A stretch of DNA of 50,423 nt, taken from Anaerolineae bacterium. Lineage in GTDB: Bacteria > Chloroflexota > Anaerolineae > 4572-78 > J111. Every line of letters starts with the position of its first letter. Within the stretch, counting starts at the first letter, position 1. Location: contig JAFGDY010000091.1 of the NCBI GenBank assembly GCA_016931895.1, forward strand, positions 1 through 50,423, read 5' to 3'. A program made the position numbers and the translations under genes. The notes under the pieces are model-generated. The model searched no databases. It was not told the origin of the DNA and was given only the letters and a program-made list of their open reading frames with translations. Of this stretch, positions 7,348-14,790 are shown piece by piece.

Positions 7348-8604
7348 CTATTTGCAGCAGCGCTTGAGCCGTTGGATCCGTTGATAGGACTCATCTATGC
7401 GGGACGCGCTAATGGCCCCTGCCTGCACCAGGCCTTTGATCACGGCCATAGCGCGAGAGGCCACATCTTCTTCGTACACAGAATTATTGGCAAAGGCCAA
7501 GACGTCTACCCCCGCCCCAAGCGCCTGCTCGATGGCCGTTTCAAAGCCGTAATAATTTACGATGGCCCCCATCTGCATATCGTCGGAGATGACCACCCCC
7601 TCGTATCCCAATTCCTGGCGCAACAAGCCGGTAATAGCGGCCCGGGAGAGGGTGGCCGGGTATTCGGGGTCAAGGTTGGTGTTGAACACGTGGGCCGTCA
7701 TCATGGCATCGGCCAGGCTGGCCTTGATGAGTTGAGCGTAAGGCTGTAATTCCACCCGCGACCAGGTTTCGGTCACGTCCACCAGGCCCCGATGTGAATC
7801 CTCGCGTGAACTCCCGTGGCCGGGAAAATGTTTGAGCGTGCAGCGCACCCCCTGCGCGTGATGCGCCTGAATGAACTGGCAAGCGTGGACGGTAACAATC
7901 GCCGGGTCGGCGGAGAAACAACGCTCGTATTTGGCAATGATGGGATTGGCGGGATTGATACACAAATCCACCACCGGGGCCAGGTTGAGATTGACGCCAA
8001 CCCCCGCCAGGGTTTGGGCCATGGCCGTGGCCTGCTGGTACGTGGTCGCCAGGTTATTGACCTCCCCCAGATATTGATGCGAGACGGTGGCCGGAAAGCC
8101 GTACTGTTCGTTCAAACGGCTGATCAGGCCGCCTTCCTGGTCAACGGCCACCAGCAGGGGCGTAGCTGAGAACGATTGCAAAGAAGCAATCAACGTTTTT
8201 ACCTGGGCCGGCGATTCGATATTACGCACGGGTTGCCGGGTGGGCACGTCGTAACTAAACAGCACCACCCCGCCCAGGTGGCGCTCCCGAATATCTTGGG
8301 CGATAAAGTGCTCGCCGTCTATCGCCAACCCGCGAAAGCCGACCATCAACATCTGGCCGATTTTGAACTCCAGGTCCGGCGTTAACATTTCTTCGGAGGG
8401 CAATAAAGGCGTAACGGTTGGGGAGGGGGTAGCCAACGAGAGAGTTGGGAATGGGGTTATTTCTGATGGCGCGGAGGAAGAGGAGAGCGGACCGCATCCG
8501 GCCAGCAGAGCCAATGCGGGCAAGCCGGGCCCGACCAACCGGAGAAATTCGCGGCGAGAGAGAGAACGAGCCAAAAACTCCTTGCTGCTGTTTAAGTAGG
8601 TCAT
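7348..8604 (-). CDS. exported GH3 beta-N-acetylhexosaminidase-like lipoprotein
   Basis: 418 residues from the ATG at 8604, chosen because it directly precedes a twin-arginine signal (SRREFL, residues 16-21) and a lipobox (LLAGC, Cys37). An upstream ATG at 8652 only adds sequence with no signal features. The catalytic domain is family 3 of the NagZ branch: KHFPGHG followed by a DSH triad holds the His/Asp acid-base pair, and the nucleophile is the Asp in VISDDMQMG. It would release N-acetylglucosamine residues from peptidoglycan or chitin fragments outside the membrane. Tat export combined with lipidation is uncommon but known. Confidence 0.92.
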   Translation of the reverse strand: MTYLNSSKEFLARSLSRREFLRLVGPGLPALALLAGCGPLSSSSAPSEITPFPTLSLATPSPTVTPLLPSEEMLTPDLEFKIGQMLMVGFRGLAIDGEHFIAQDIRERHLGGVVLFSYDVPTRQPVRNIESPAQVKTLIASLQSFSATPLLVAVDQEGGLISRLNEQYGFPATVSHQYLGEVNNLATTYQQATAMAQTLAGVGVNLNLAPVVDLCINPANPIIAKYERCFSADPAIVTVHACQFIQAHHAQGVRCTLKHFPGHGSSREDSHRGLVDVTETWSRVELQPYAQLIKASLADAMMTAHVFNTNLDPEYPATLSRAAITGLLRQELGYEGVVISDDMQMGAIVNYYGFETAIEQALGAGVDVLAFANNSVYEEDVASRAMAVIKGLVQAGAISASRIDESYQRIQRLKRCCK

Positions 8605-8629
8605 ACTTTGGCCTTCCTGAACAACGACG

Positions 8630-8670
8630 AACGACGAAGGACCAACGACCAAAATTCTTCCTTCGTCGTT
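8630..8670. repeat. Perfect 12-base inverted repeat
   Basis: Arms at 8630-8641 and 8659-8670, loop of 17 bases, about 26 bases upstream of the GH3 start on its transcribed strand. There is no T-tract, so it is not an obvious terminator. It could be a regulatory hairpin or part of a repeat family. Confidence 0.5.
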
Positions 8671-8803
8671 GATCCATCATTGGTGGCTACACATTCAGTA
8701 AACCTATGCGTTAAGCCGTAACCTCACGTGTAATATCTCCCCGGTTTCGCTATTGTACCAGGGATGAACACTATTGGTCAAACGCATCCGGGCTGACGAA
8801 TGC

Positions 8804-8871
8804 GTCTCAAAATTTTGGCGGTAGGGACAGGACAATATTCTATCCCTACCCTCTGGCCTAAAAATTGGGAC
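8804..8871 (-). repeat. 68-base palindromic dispersed repeat, copy A
   Basis: Its reverse complement matches 17078-17145 at about 57 of 68 positions with no gaps. The ends are near-inverted (GTCCCAA against TTGAGAC), and the centre is an imperfect palindrome around GTAGGGACAGGA. This looks like a short non-autonomous (MITE- or REP-like) element. Confidence 0.7.
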
Positions 8872-8895
8872 AGACCCTGAGCCGGTTCCCAGAAT

Positions 8896-8929
8896 TTGAC
8901 TTGACAAGTCAACCCAAGTGGACTACACT
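8896..8929 (+). promoter_or_regulatory. XRE-immA promoter overlapped by operator O1
   Basis: The 8-1-8 perfect palindrome TTGACTTG-A-CAAGTCAA (8896-8912) contains the -35 TTGACA (8901-8906). The -10 TACACT follows after 17 bases (8924-8929). The same arrangement recurs at 10260, which suggests autoregulation by the XRE protein. Confidence 0.75.
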
Positions 8930-8965
8930 AGATTCAAATCTTATTTTTGGGAGAGAGGTTGACTC

Positions 8966-9343
8966 ATGACCGGGGAATACCCAACCAATACCGCCCTCAA
9001 CTTTGGCGAGACCATCCGCCAGCTCCGTCGCGCCCAACGTTTGACCCAACGCGAGCTGGCCGAAAGCGTGCAGGCCTTGGGCCTGAAGGCTGATTTTACC
9101 TACATCAGCAAAATTGAAAATGACCGGCTGGAAGTGCTGCCCAGCGAGGCATTAATTCGCGGCCTGGCCCAAGTTTTAGAGACCGATGCCGAGACCCTGT
9201 TGGATCTGGCCGGCAAGTTTGATCAAAAAGCGCTGCAAAACGTGGCGGCGGAAATACCGGAAGTGGGTATTTTATTACGACGCCTACAAACCAGGCGCAT
9301 TAGCCAAAAGCAGCTAAAAAAGTTTTTAGCAGACACAGCTTAA
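8966..9343 (+). CDS. XRE-family transcriptional regulator
   Basis: 125 residues. A lambda-repressor-type helix-turn-helix spans about residues 13-72 (IRQLRRAQRLTQRELAE, then TYISKIENDRL). The short C-terminal tail (about 85-125) probably mediates dimerisation or contact with the partner protease. The ribosome site GAGAGAGG lies about eight bases before the ATG. The ImmA/IrrE-type protease gene follows after six bases. In known pairs of this kind (ImmR-ImmA, DdrO-IrrE) the protease cleaves the XRE repressor after a stress signal and frees its targets. The 17-base palindrome over its own promoter and before the ATPase-nuclease operon is the likely binding site. Confidence 0.93.
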   Translation: MTGEYPTNTALNFGETIRQLRRAQRLTQRELAESVQALGLKADFTYISKIENDRLEVLPSEALIRGLAQVLETDAETLLDLAGKFDQKALQNVAAEIPEVGILLRRLQTRRISQKQLKKFLADTA

Positions 9344-9349
9344 CCGCCT

Positions 9350-10174
9350 ATGAGCCAAAAAGAAGGCGAAGCCTTGCAAATCAACCCCCGCGTGCCCTAT
9401 ATTGCAGATGCCGACCTGGAGGAACTGGCCAACGAGTTGCTGGAGCGGTACGAACGGGAAGTGGCCCCTATCTTCCGGCCGCCGGCGCCCGTGGAAGAAA
9501 TTGCCGATTTTTTGCTGGAGTTGAACCTGGAATGGCTGGATATTGCCGACACAGAAACAGAGCCGATTCTGGCCTACCTTGACCCCGCCACTAAAACCAT
9601 CCGGTTCAACGAGCGGCGGCTGGCCTATTTTGAACAATATCCGGGCACCTACCAATTTACCCTGGCCCACGAGATTGGCCACTACCAACTGCATTTGTTG
9701 CTGGAGCCGGTGCCGGCTAATCCGGTTTACGTGTATCGCTTTCAGGGTACGCCTAAAGACCGGCGAGAATGGCAGGCCGAACGATTTGCCAGTTACCTGC
9801 TGCTGCCGGCGTCGCTGCTATTGCCGGCCATTGCCAAAATGGACTTGTGCCGCTGGTCTACCTTGTACCAATTGCGCGACCAGTTTGAGGTATCGGTTAC
9901 TGCGCTCAAAATCCGGCTGGAGGAACTGGGCTACGTCTACGCGGCCCCAAACGGACGGCTTTATCCCAACCGCAGCGCCGCCCTCAGCGACCAGCGGCAG
10001 GCGCTGCGCCACCTTATGAGCCAGGGACAACTCTACCACAGCCTGGGGCAAGTGGCCCAAACCAAAATGCTCTACACCCAGGCCCTGCACCTGGCCCGCG
10101 AATTCGGCTATCGGCGCGAGGCAGCGGCCCTGGCCGGGCAGTTGGCGCAATTGGCCGGTACGGACCCGGCCTGA
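9350..10174 (+). CDS. ImmA/IrrE-family zinc metallopeptidase
   Basis: 274 residues. The zinc motif is H107-E108-I-G-H111 in LAHEIGHYQLH. The downstream block with REWQAERFASYLLLP supplies the third ligand Glu and is diagnostic of the COG2856/ImmA-IrrE family. The C-terminal 70 residues are helical and TPR-like, possibly a sensing or protein-contact region. Known members inactivate a cognate XRE repressor by site-specific cleavage, which is the expected role here because the gene sits six bases after an XRE gene. The ATG at 9350 lacks a strong ribosome site and may rely on coupling. Confidence 0.92.
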   Translation: MSQKEGEALQINPRVPYIADADLEELANELLERYEREVAPIFRPPAPVEEIADFLLELNLEWLDIADTETEPILAYLDPATKTIRFNERRLAYFEQYPGTYQFTLAHEIGHYQLHLLLEPVPANPVYVYRFQGTPKDRREWQAERFASYLLLPASLLLPAIAKMDLCRWSTLYQLRDQFEVSVTALKIRLEELGYVYAAPNGRLYPNRSAALSDQRQALRHLMSQGQLYHSLGQVAQTKMLYTQALHLAREFGYRREAAALAGQLAQLAGTDPA

Positions 10175-10259
10175 GCCACCCTAATCCCAAACTGCGCAGC
10201 ACACAAACGTAAAGTAGCCCCTCCCCAGCCCATCATTGATTCCAAAATGTTCAATTTTT

Positions 10260-10293
10260 TTGACTTGACAAGTCAACTCAAGTATGTTATACT
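10260..10293 (+). promoter_or_regulatory. Promoter of the HerA-nuclease operon overlapped by operator O2
   Basis: The palindrome at 10260-10276 is identical over all 17 bases to the one at 8896. It contains TTGACA (10265-10270), followed after 17 bases by TATACT (10288-10293). This gives the XRE protein a second target. Confidence 0.78.
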
Positions 10294-10300
10294 GCCTAGC

Positions 10301-10330
10301 AGTTGTCATAAATAAGGCAACTATTTTTTT
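10301..10330 (+). terminator. Possible attenuator hairpin in the leader
   Basis: AGTTGTC (10301-10307) can pair with GGCAACT (10316-10322) with one wobble and an 8-base loop, followed by ATTTTTTT. It begins about where transcription from the O2 promoter should start, so it could end most transcripts early. The stem is weak. Confidence 0.4.
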
Positions 10331-10340
10331 GAGACGAAAC

Positions 10341-10357
10341 TTGAGTTGATAAGTCAA
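10341..10357. promoter_or_regulatory. Third operator-like palindrome O3
   Basis: It matches the O1/O2 17-mer at 15 positions. It contains TTGATA at the same offset as the -35 boxes of O1 and O2, but the -10 region (CATATC) is poor. It may be a second repressor site or a weak promoter. Confidence 0.6.
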
Positions 10358-10413
10358 CACAAATTAGTCATATCGGGCCGGAACGGGGAACCGGCAAACA
10401 CAGGAGGACGCTG

Positions 10414-10770
10414 ATGAACATCCAAATCCGGCAGATCAAGGGAGACCTGGTGGAATTGCTTTTTAATCCCAAGGAGGTGGACTTGCGAGTGGGCGAAAAC
10501 CTGACCCTGCGCGAGAACGGGAGCGACCGGGGTTTGATTGTGCAAATTATCGAGTTCCGCACCGTCACTTATCCCTCGCTGCTCACCGAGATGATGGAAC
10601 TGCTGGCCGAAGGGCCGCCAGTGCTGGGCCTGAGCTTGCCCCCCTCCCTTCCCGGCTCCGACAGCTTACCGGAGACGAGTAATCTAAAACTGGCTATCGC
10701 CAAGATCAGGAAAGTGGTGACATGGCGCAATCCGGCATTGCAACTGCAAATGGCCCTGAACCTGGCCTGA
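10414..10770 (+). CDS. small protein with possible HAS-barrel-like fold, partner of HerA-type ATPase
   Basis: 118 residues with a strong ribosome site (AGGAGG, six bases before the ATG). Not firmly recognised. The first 55 residues are strand-rich with a GDLVELLF, DLRVGENLTLRE, GLIVQIIEF pattern. This resembles the small N-terminal HAS barrel of HerA ATPases, a domain that the downstream ATPase seems to lack. The remainder is Leu/Pro-rich then basic. Its last 49 bases overlap the ATPase gene, implying coupled synthesis of a split complex. Confidence in the gene is high; the fold is an inference. Confidence 0.75.
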   Translation: MNIQIRQIKGDLVELLFNPKEVDLRVGENLTLRENGSDRGLIVQIIEFRTVTYPSLLTEMMELLAEGPPVLGLSLPPSLPGSDSLPETSNLKLAIAKIRKVVTWRNPALQLQMALNLA

Positions 10771-11996
10771 ACGGCGATCTGAACCGCTGGGAAGAGTGGG
10801 ATGGCTGGATTCCCACCCGCGACGTGGTGGTCGCCCGCACCAGCGATGAGGAGATCTTTCGGCACGCCACCCGCACCCGGGGCCATCCCCTCTGCCTGGG
10901 CCAGGCCCTGACCGGCCAAAGGTTTTACGTGGAAGGGCAGGACCTGGAAAAAGTGAACGTGGTCACCGGCGTTAAGGGCAGCGGCAAAAGCCACCTGGCC
11001 AAGGTTATTCTGCTGCAACTGATTGCCCGGGGCGCGCCCTGCATTGTCTTTGACATCAACCGAGAATATATCCACCTGCCCCCGGTGCAAACCGATCCCG
11101 AAACCGGCCGGGTAACCCGGCGCGGGGTTATTCACCTGGAGGCCGGGGGCAATTTTAGATTGGGCGTGCGCCAGTTTGGTCTGCCTCCCCTGCTTACGCT
11201 GCTGCAACGTTTTGGCCTGCCCGAGGTGTCGGCCTTGTATTTTGAAAACCGGCTGGCCCGTTTGTGGGCCGAGGCCGAGGCCCTGGAAGCGCAGCATGGC
11301 CAGGCCCCTTACGTGGGGTTGGAGCAGCTCATCCAGATGGCCGAACAAAACGAGTTCGGTAGCGGCTCCAACGCCCTGGTAGTGAACCAGGCCATTCGCT
11401 CGCGGCTGGACGCCTTAAAAAACACGCGCATCTTTGCCCGCACGGTGCAAGAGGCCGCTTCGCTGCGGGAGTCGTACCGTAAAATCCGCAATGGCGGAGC
11501 TTTGTTGATTGACGTGTCGGCCCTCTCAAACCTGGCCCGCGAAGGCTTTGTGCAGGCCATCATCGAACTGGTCAAAGGGTTGTGCGAGTGGGAAATTGAA
11601 CAGGGCACAAACCGTTTTCCCTTTATCTTTTTTGAAGAAGCGCACCTGTATGTTTCCCGCCAGAGCATTGACTACATTGTTACCCGCGCCCGCCACCTGG
11701 GCATCACCAGTTTTTTTGTGACCAACATGATCCACGGCCTGGACGAGACCATTCTGCGCCAGGCCGACAACCTGTTTTTGCTGCGCATCCCCTTTGACGA
11801 CGACGTGCGCCATGTATCGCGGGGCGCGGCCACCGATTACGAAACCATGGCCGCCTTTGTCCGCCGCCTGCGCCAGCATCACGCCCTGGCCATTGGCCAG
11901 GCCACCTCCCACTATCCCCTGATGTTCAAGGTAGACCCGCTGGCGGGCATCAATACGGCGGGCGAAACGCGCTATTTTTTCAGAAACGGAAAATGA
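10722..11996 (+). CDS. HerA/FtsK-superfamily DNA-translocase ATPase (DUF87-like)
   Basis: 424 residues. Walker A is GVKGSGKS (83-90). Walker B is FIFFEEAHLYV (301-311) with tandem Glu 305-306, typical of HerA. Sensor-like residues lie in TSFFVTNM and QADNLFLLRI. The LAREGFVQAI and VTRARHLGI blocks match the hexameric HerA fold, including a probable arginine finger. Such motors pump duplex DNA and work with a nuclease (NurA, or Sir2- or DUF4297-type effectors in bacteria). A RecB/Cas4-like nuclease gene lies 116 bases downstream. The start at 10722 has an AGGA site. Confidence 0.88.
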   Translation: MAQSGIATANGPEPGLNGDLNRWEEWDGWIPTRDVVVARTSDEEIFRHATRTRGHPLCLGQALTGQRFYVEGQDLEKVNVVTGVKGSGKSHLAKVILLQLIARGAPCIVFDINREYIHLPPVQTDPETGRVTRRGVIHLEAGGNFRLGVRQFGLPPLLTLLQRFGLPEVSALYFENRLARLWAEAEALEAQHGQAPYVGLEQLIQMAEQNEFGSGSNALVVNQAIRSRLDALKNTRIFARTVQEAASLRESYRKIRNGGALLIDVSALSNLAREGFVQAIIELVKGLCEWEIEQGTNRFPFIFFEEAHLYVSRQSIDYIVTRARHLGITSFFVTNMIHGLDETILRQADNLFLLRIPFDDDVRHVSRGAATDYETMAAFVRRLRQHHALAIGQATSHYPLMFKVDPLAGINTAGETRYFFRNGK

Positions 11997-12007
11997 GAGG
12001 GTGAGCT

Positions 12008-12052
12008 ATGCCCAAAAGAGTTCTCATTAACTGCGTTCACCCCCAAGGATGA
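12008..12052 (+). CDS. 14-codon leader-like ORF
   Basis: An ATG with a GAGAGGGTGAG ribosome site encodes 14 residues and ends at TGA, seven bases before a palindromic repeat. It may be the stub of a gene broken by the repeat, a leader peptide, or chance. There is no family assignment. Confidence 0.25.
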   Translation: MPKRVLINCVHPQG

Positions 12053-12058
12053 AAACTG

Positions 12059-12088
12059 GTAGGGACAGAATAAATATTCTGTCGCTAC
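12059..12088. repeat. Palindromic repeat core, copy B
   Basis: Arms of 14 bases (12059-12072 and 12075-12088) with one mismatch and a 2-base centre. They share the GTAGGGACAG end with copies A and C but lack their outer arms. It lies between the HerA-type ATPase and the nuclease genes. Confidence 0.6.
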
Positions 12089-12112
12089 AAAAATTATTTA
12101 CAGGAGCAGACG

Positions 12113-12985
12113 ATGAAAAAGATAAAAGGGGCCGCCGGTTACGTGATGGACTGGTTACAGGCGGACAAGCCGGGCAAAAGCGACGAACCGTACATCAAAC
12201 CATCCTCCCTGGCCAAGGGCTGTTTGCGCTACGTGGCCTATGAGTTGCTGGGCAAACCCAAGCCACTTTTGGAGGCGCGGGTGGGACGTATTTTGTCGGT
12301 GGGCACCGACAGCCACCGCCGTTTGCAGCGCGGCTTGAGCCGGGCCTGTTTGGGGCAGGAGGTCTTTTTTGAGGTGCCCGAGTACCGCATCCACGGCTTT
12401 TGCGACGGCCTGTTGTACATTCCCCCGGCCAAAGCAACCGGTGAAACAATGGCCGGTTTTTGGGCCTTGGAGTTCAAAACAACCGCCGCCGGCGAGTTTG
12501 ATAAACTCAAAGTGGCCAAAATGCCTAAAGAGGAACACGTCCGCCAGGCTCAAATTTACCTGTGGGGTCTGGACACTTATTACCAGGGCGCAATTCCCCT
12601 GCAAGGGGCGATCATTTATTACGAAAACCGGGACACCCTGGAACACCTGGCCCTGGAAGTATTGCCCAACCCGGAGATGATGGCCGACCTGCTGGCGCGG
12701 GTGAAGGCCATGCTGGAGGGGCTGGCCGGGGATTCCCTGCCCGACGACGTTTTGCCGCCCGACCACTGGGCGCACGGCTATTGCCCGTATCTGGAAATCT
12801 GCGAGCCGGGACAACAAGCCCTGGCCTGGCAAGCCGCGCAGCCCAAAACCCTGCCCGATAAAGTAGTGGCCGACATTATTGCCAAACGCATTGTGGCCAA
12901 AAAAGGGGCAGAAAAGATGACGGGCAAAAAGAAGCCGGGCAGCCGCTCCCTGGCTGAGTTGGCCCAAGACCTGGCCTGGGAATAA
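12113..12985 (+). CDS. RecB/Cas4-like PD-(D/E)XK nuclease
   Basis: 290 residues. The nuclease core is complete: H68 (VGTDSHRRLQ), D98 (HGFCDGLLY), E120-x-K122 (WALEFKTT) and the Q145-x3-Y149 motif (HVRQAQIYLW) typical of RecB, AddB and Cas4. Cys37 plus Cys224 and Cys230 (GYCPYLEIC) recall the iron-sulphur frame of Cas4/AddB, but a fourth ligand is not obvious, so the cluster may be absent or use Cys79 or Cys97. The basic C-terminus (about 255-280) may bind DNA. It is probably the nuclease partner of the HerA-type ATPase. No cas genes are nearby. Confidence 0.88.
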   Translation: MKKIKGAAGYVMDWLQADKPGKSDEPYIKPSSLAKGCLRYVAYELLGKPKPLLEARVGRILSVGTDSHRRLQRGLSRACLGQEVFFEVPEYRIHGFCDGLLYIPPAKATGETMAGFWALEFKTTAAGEFDKLKVAKMPKEEHVRQAQIYLWGLDTYYQGAIPLQGAIIYYENRDTLEHLALEVLPNPEMMADLLARVKAMLEGLAGDSLPDDVLPPDHWAHGYCPYLEICEPGQQALAWQAAQPKTLPDKVVADIIAKRIVAKKGAEKMTGKKKPGSRSLAELAQDLAWE

Positions 12986-13048
12986 AAAGGAATTCAGGCG
13001 GGTTCGGTTTTTGAGCATTCGCTCCGCACTCTAATTCAGGGATTTTTT

Positions 13049-13077
13049 TGGACATCCACCCTCTTTCGTGCTATCAT
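13049..13077 (+). promoter_or_regulatory. Promoter of the DUF5107 lipoprotein gene
   Basis: TGGACA (13049-13054), 17 bases, TATCAT (13072-13077). The predicted start point near 13084 is only about four bases before the ATG at 13088, so the mRNA may be leaderless. No ribosome site is visible. Confidence 0.5.
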
Positions 13078-13087
13078 ACCCTCCCTG

Positions 13088-14755
13088 ATGAAACGTTATT
13101 TACTATACTTTGAACCTGATCTTGCCGCTAAGGTAGCGCTGTTACTCCTGGCGGCAGTTTTAATGACCGCATGTAACCAACCACCGCCCACCGCGGTTGG
13201 CCTCATGACCACCTCTATCCCTACCCAAACCTACAGCCCAAGCCCGCTTCCTACCGGCACAGCGCTGCCGCCTACCTTTACTGCTCTCCCTACTGCCTCT
13301 CCAACCCCTGATCTGAGCCAGGTTGAAGCGCCAACCGACACGCCACAGCCACCGACCCCCACTTCTTCGCCTACGCCCTCAACAACGCCAACCCCTTCAA
13401 CCCAAAAACCACCCCTCACTGCTAATACTTCAATAGCAGCGCCAGAGTCGGCTGTGGCCGGGGTAAAAGTTTACCAAACTACCATCACCCTGCCCACCTA
13501 TCCCCTCCGCGATTACCTGGTTGAGCAGATTGACCCGGTTTATAACATCCCGGTCTACTACTTCCAGCGCCAGGCCTTTGAGGCCGACAACCCTCCGCCT
13601 ACCCCCGTTGATTATACCGGCGTGGTGCTGGAAAACCCCTATCTACGTTTAACATTTTTGCCGGAATTGGGCGGGCGCTTGTATAGCGCCGTGGTCAAAT
13701 CTACGGGCCAGGAAATCTTTTACCATAACCAGGTAGTCAAACCCTCCCGCTACGGGGTGCTGCAACCCTACGAGGCCAACTGGTGGCTGGCCATCGGGGG
13801 CATGGAATGGGCCTACCCCACCCAAGAGCACGGCTACCGTTGGGGCGTGCCCTGGCAGTATGAGGTCAGCCAAAATGCTAACGGCGCTACCATTACCCTC
13901 AGTGATACGGCCCCCAACCGGGTTGGCGTGGAAGTGCAAGTTGCCTTACCGGCCAAGAGCGCGGTATTCACCGTTAGTCCAAAACTAACCAACGCCACCG
14001 CCCATGCTGTGCCGGTGCAATTTTGGGTCAATGCGGCGCTGGCCCTGGCTCCCGAAACCATGTCGCCGCACACGCAGTTTATTGCGGCTACCAACAAGGT
14101 GCTGGTGCACAGCCGGGGCGAAACAGATTGGGCTGTGCCGGACGCCCATCAGGAGTCGCCCTGGCCTTGGGTTGGCAAAACCGATCTGCGCGATTACAGC
14201 CAGTGGGCCGGTTACCTGGGCTTTTTTATGCCCAATATGGCCGTCCCCTTTATGGGCGCCCACAATCCCGAAACCAACCTGGGGATCGTGCGCCTCATTG
14301 AACCCGGCGCTGTGCCCGGCAACAAATTATTCGCCTTTGGCCCAACCTTTCCCGACCGGAGCTATACCAATAATGACTCCCAATACTTTGAGATTTGGGG
14401 TGGGGCCAACACCGGCTTCTGGCCGGAGGATGACATTTCTGTAACCAGCGGTAGCGTGCTGCAATGGCAAGAAAGCTGGTGGCCCCTGGTCGGCCTGGGT
14501 GGAGTAACCTGGGCCAATCACCATGCCGCCATTTATCTGGAAGGGACGGATGGCGTTTATACGCTTTCGGTTTTGACCAGCCAACCCCGCCCCCTGACCG
14601 TGACCGTCTCTACCGGGAAGACACCTATTTTAACCGAGACGTTTGCGGCTGACCCGGCGCTGCCCTGGCAAGGGCACTTTGCCACGGCCGAGAAGCCGGT
14701 ACAGATTCGCCTGGCCGATGAAGACAACTCAACCTTATTAGAGTATCAACGTTGA
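13088..14755 (+). CDS. lipoprotein with DUF5107-type galactose-mutarotase-like domain
   Basis: 555 residues. The signal peptide ends in a lipobox (LMTAC, near residue 29), followed by a roughly 90-residue Thr/Pro/Ser linker of the kind common in Chloroflexota lipoproteins. From about residue 120 the sequence matches the DUF5107 pattern: LENPYLRLTFLPELGGRLYS, the IFYHNQVVKPSRYG block, GGMEWAYPTQEHG and the PWQYEV block. This is a beta-sandwich related to galactose mutarotases and carbohydrate-lyase cores. It probably binds or processes sugars outside the membrane, but no activity is established. The adjacent gene (14791) runs in the same direction. Confidence 0.85.
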   Translation: MKRYLLYFEPDLAAKVALLLLAAVLMTACNQPPPTAVGLMTTSIPTQTYSPSPLPTGTALPPTFTALPTASPTPDLSQVEAPTDTPQPPTPTSSPTPSTTPTPSTQKPPLTANTSIAAPESAVAGVKVYQTTITLPTYPLRDYLVEQIDPVYNIPVYYFQRQAFEADNPPPTPVDYTGVVLENPYLRLTFLPELGGRLYSAVVKSTGQEIFYHNQVVKPSRYGVLQPYEANWWLAIGGMEWAYPTQEHGYRWGVPWQYEVSQNANGATITLSDTAPNRVGVEVQVALPAKSAVFTVSPKLTNATAHAVPVQFWVNAALALAPETMSPHTQFIAATNKVLVHSRGETDWAVPDAHQESPWPWVGKTDLRDYSQWAGYLGFFMPNMAVPFMGAHNPETNLGIVRLIEPGAVPGNKLFAFGPTFPDRSYTNNDSQYFEIWGGANTGFWPEDDISVTSGSVLQWQESWWPLVGLGGVTWANHHAAIYLEGTDGVYTLSVLTSQPRPLTVTVSTGKTPILTETFAADPALPWQGHFATAEKPVQIRLADEDNSTLLEYQR

Positions 14756-14790
14756 GCCTTATTAACGTTTTACGGTTTTTGTTTTAGAAA

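Larger units (their letters stand above)
8605..8965. other. 361-base divergent intergenic region
   Basis: Between the GH3 gene (minus) and the XRE gene (plus). It contains a 12-base perfect inverted repeat (8630-8641 and 8659-8670), a 68-base dispersed repeat (8804-8871), and the XRE promoter with its palindrome (8896-8929). I see no convincing gene: the 67-codon frame at 8704-8907 runs through the repeat. Confidence 0.7.

Noticed and set aside
8704-8907. 67-codon minus-strand frame
   Set aside because: It runs through the 68-base dispersed repeat and the XRE promoter palindrome.
10569-11348. 259-codon open frame on the minus strand
   Set aside because: Antisense to the barrel-like and HerA-type genes and lacks family features.
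12113-12985. Nuclease as CRISPR Cas4
   Set aside because: No cas1/cas2 genes or CRISPR repeats are in the window, and the fourth iron-sulphur cysteine is not evident.
12155-13018. 287-codon open frame on the minus strand
   Set aside because: Antisense shadow of the nuclease gene; no motif and no ribosome site.
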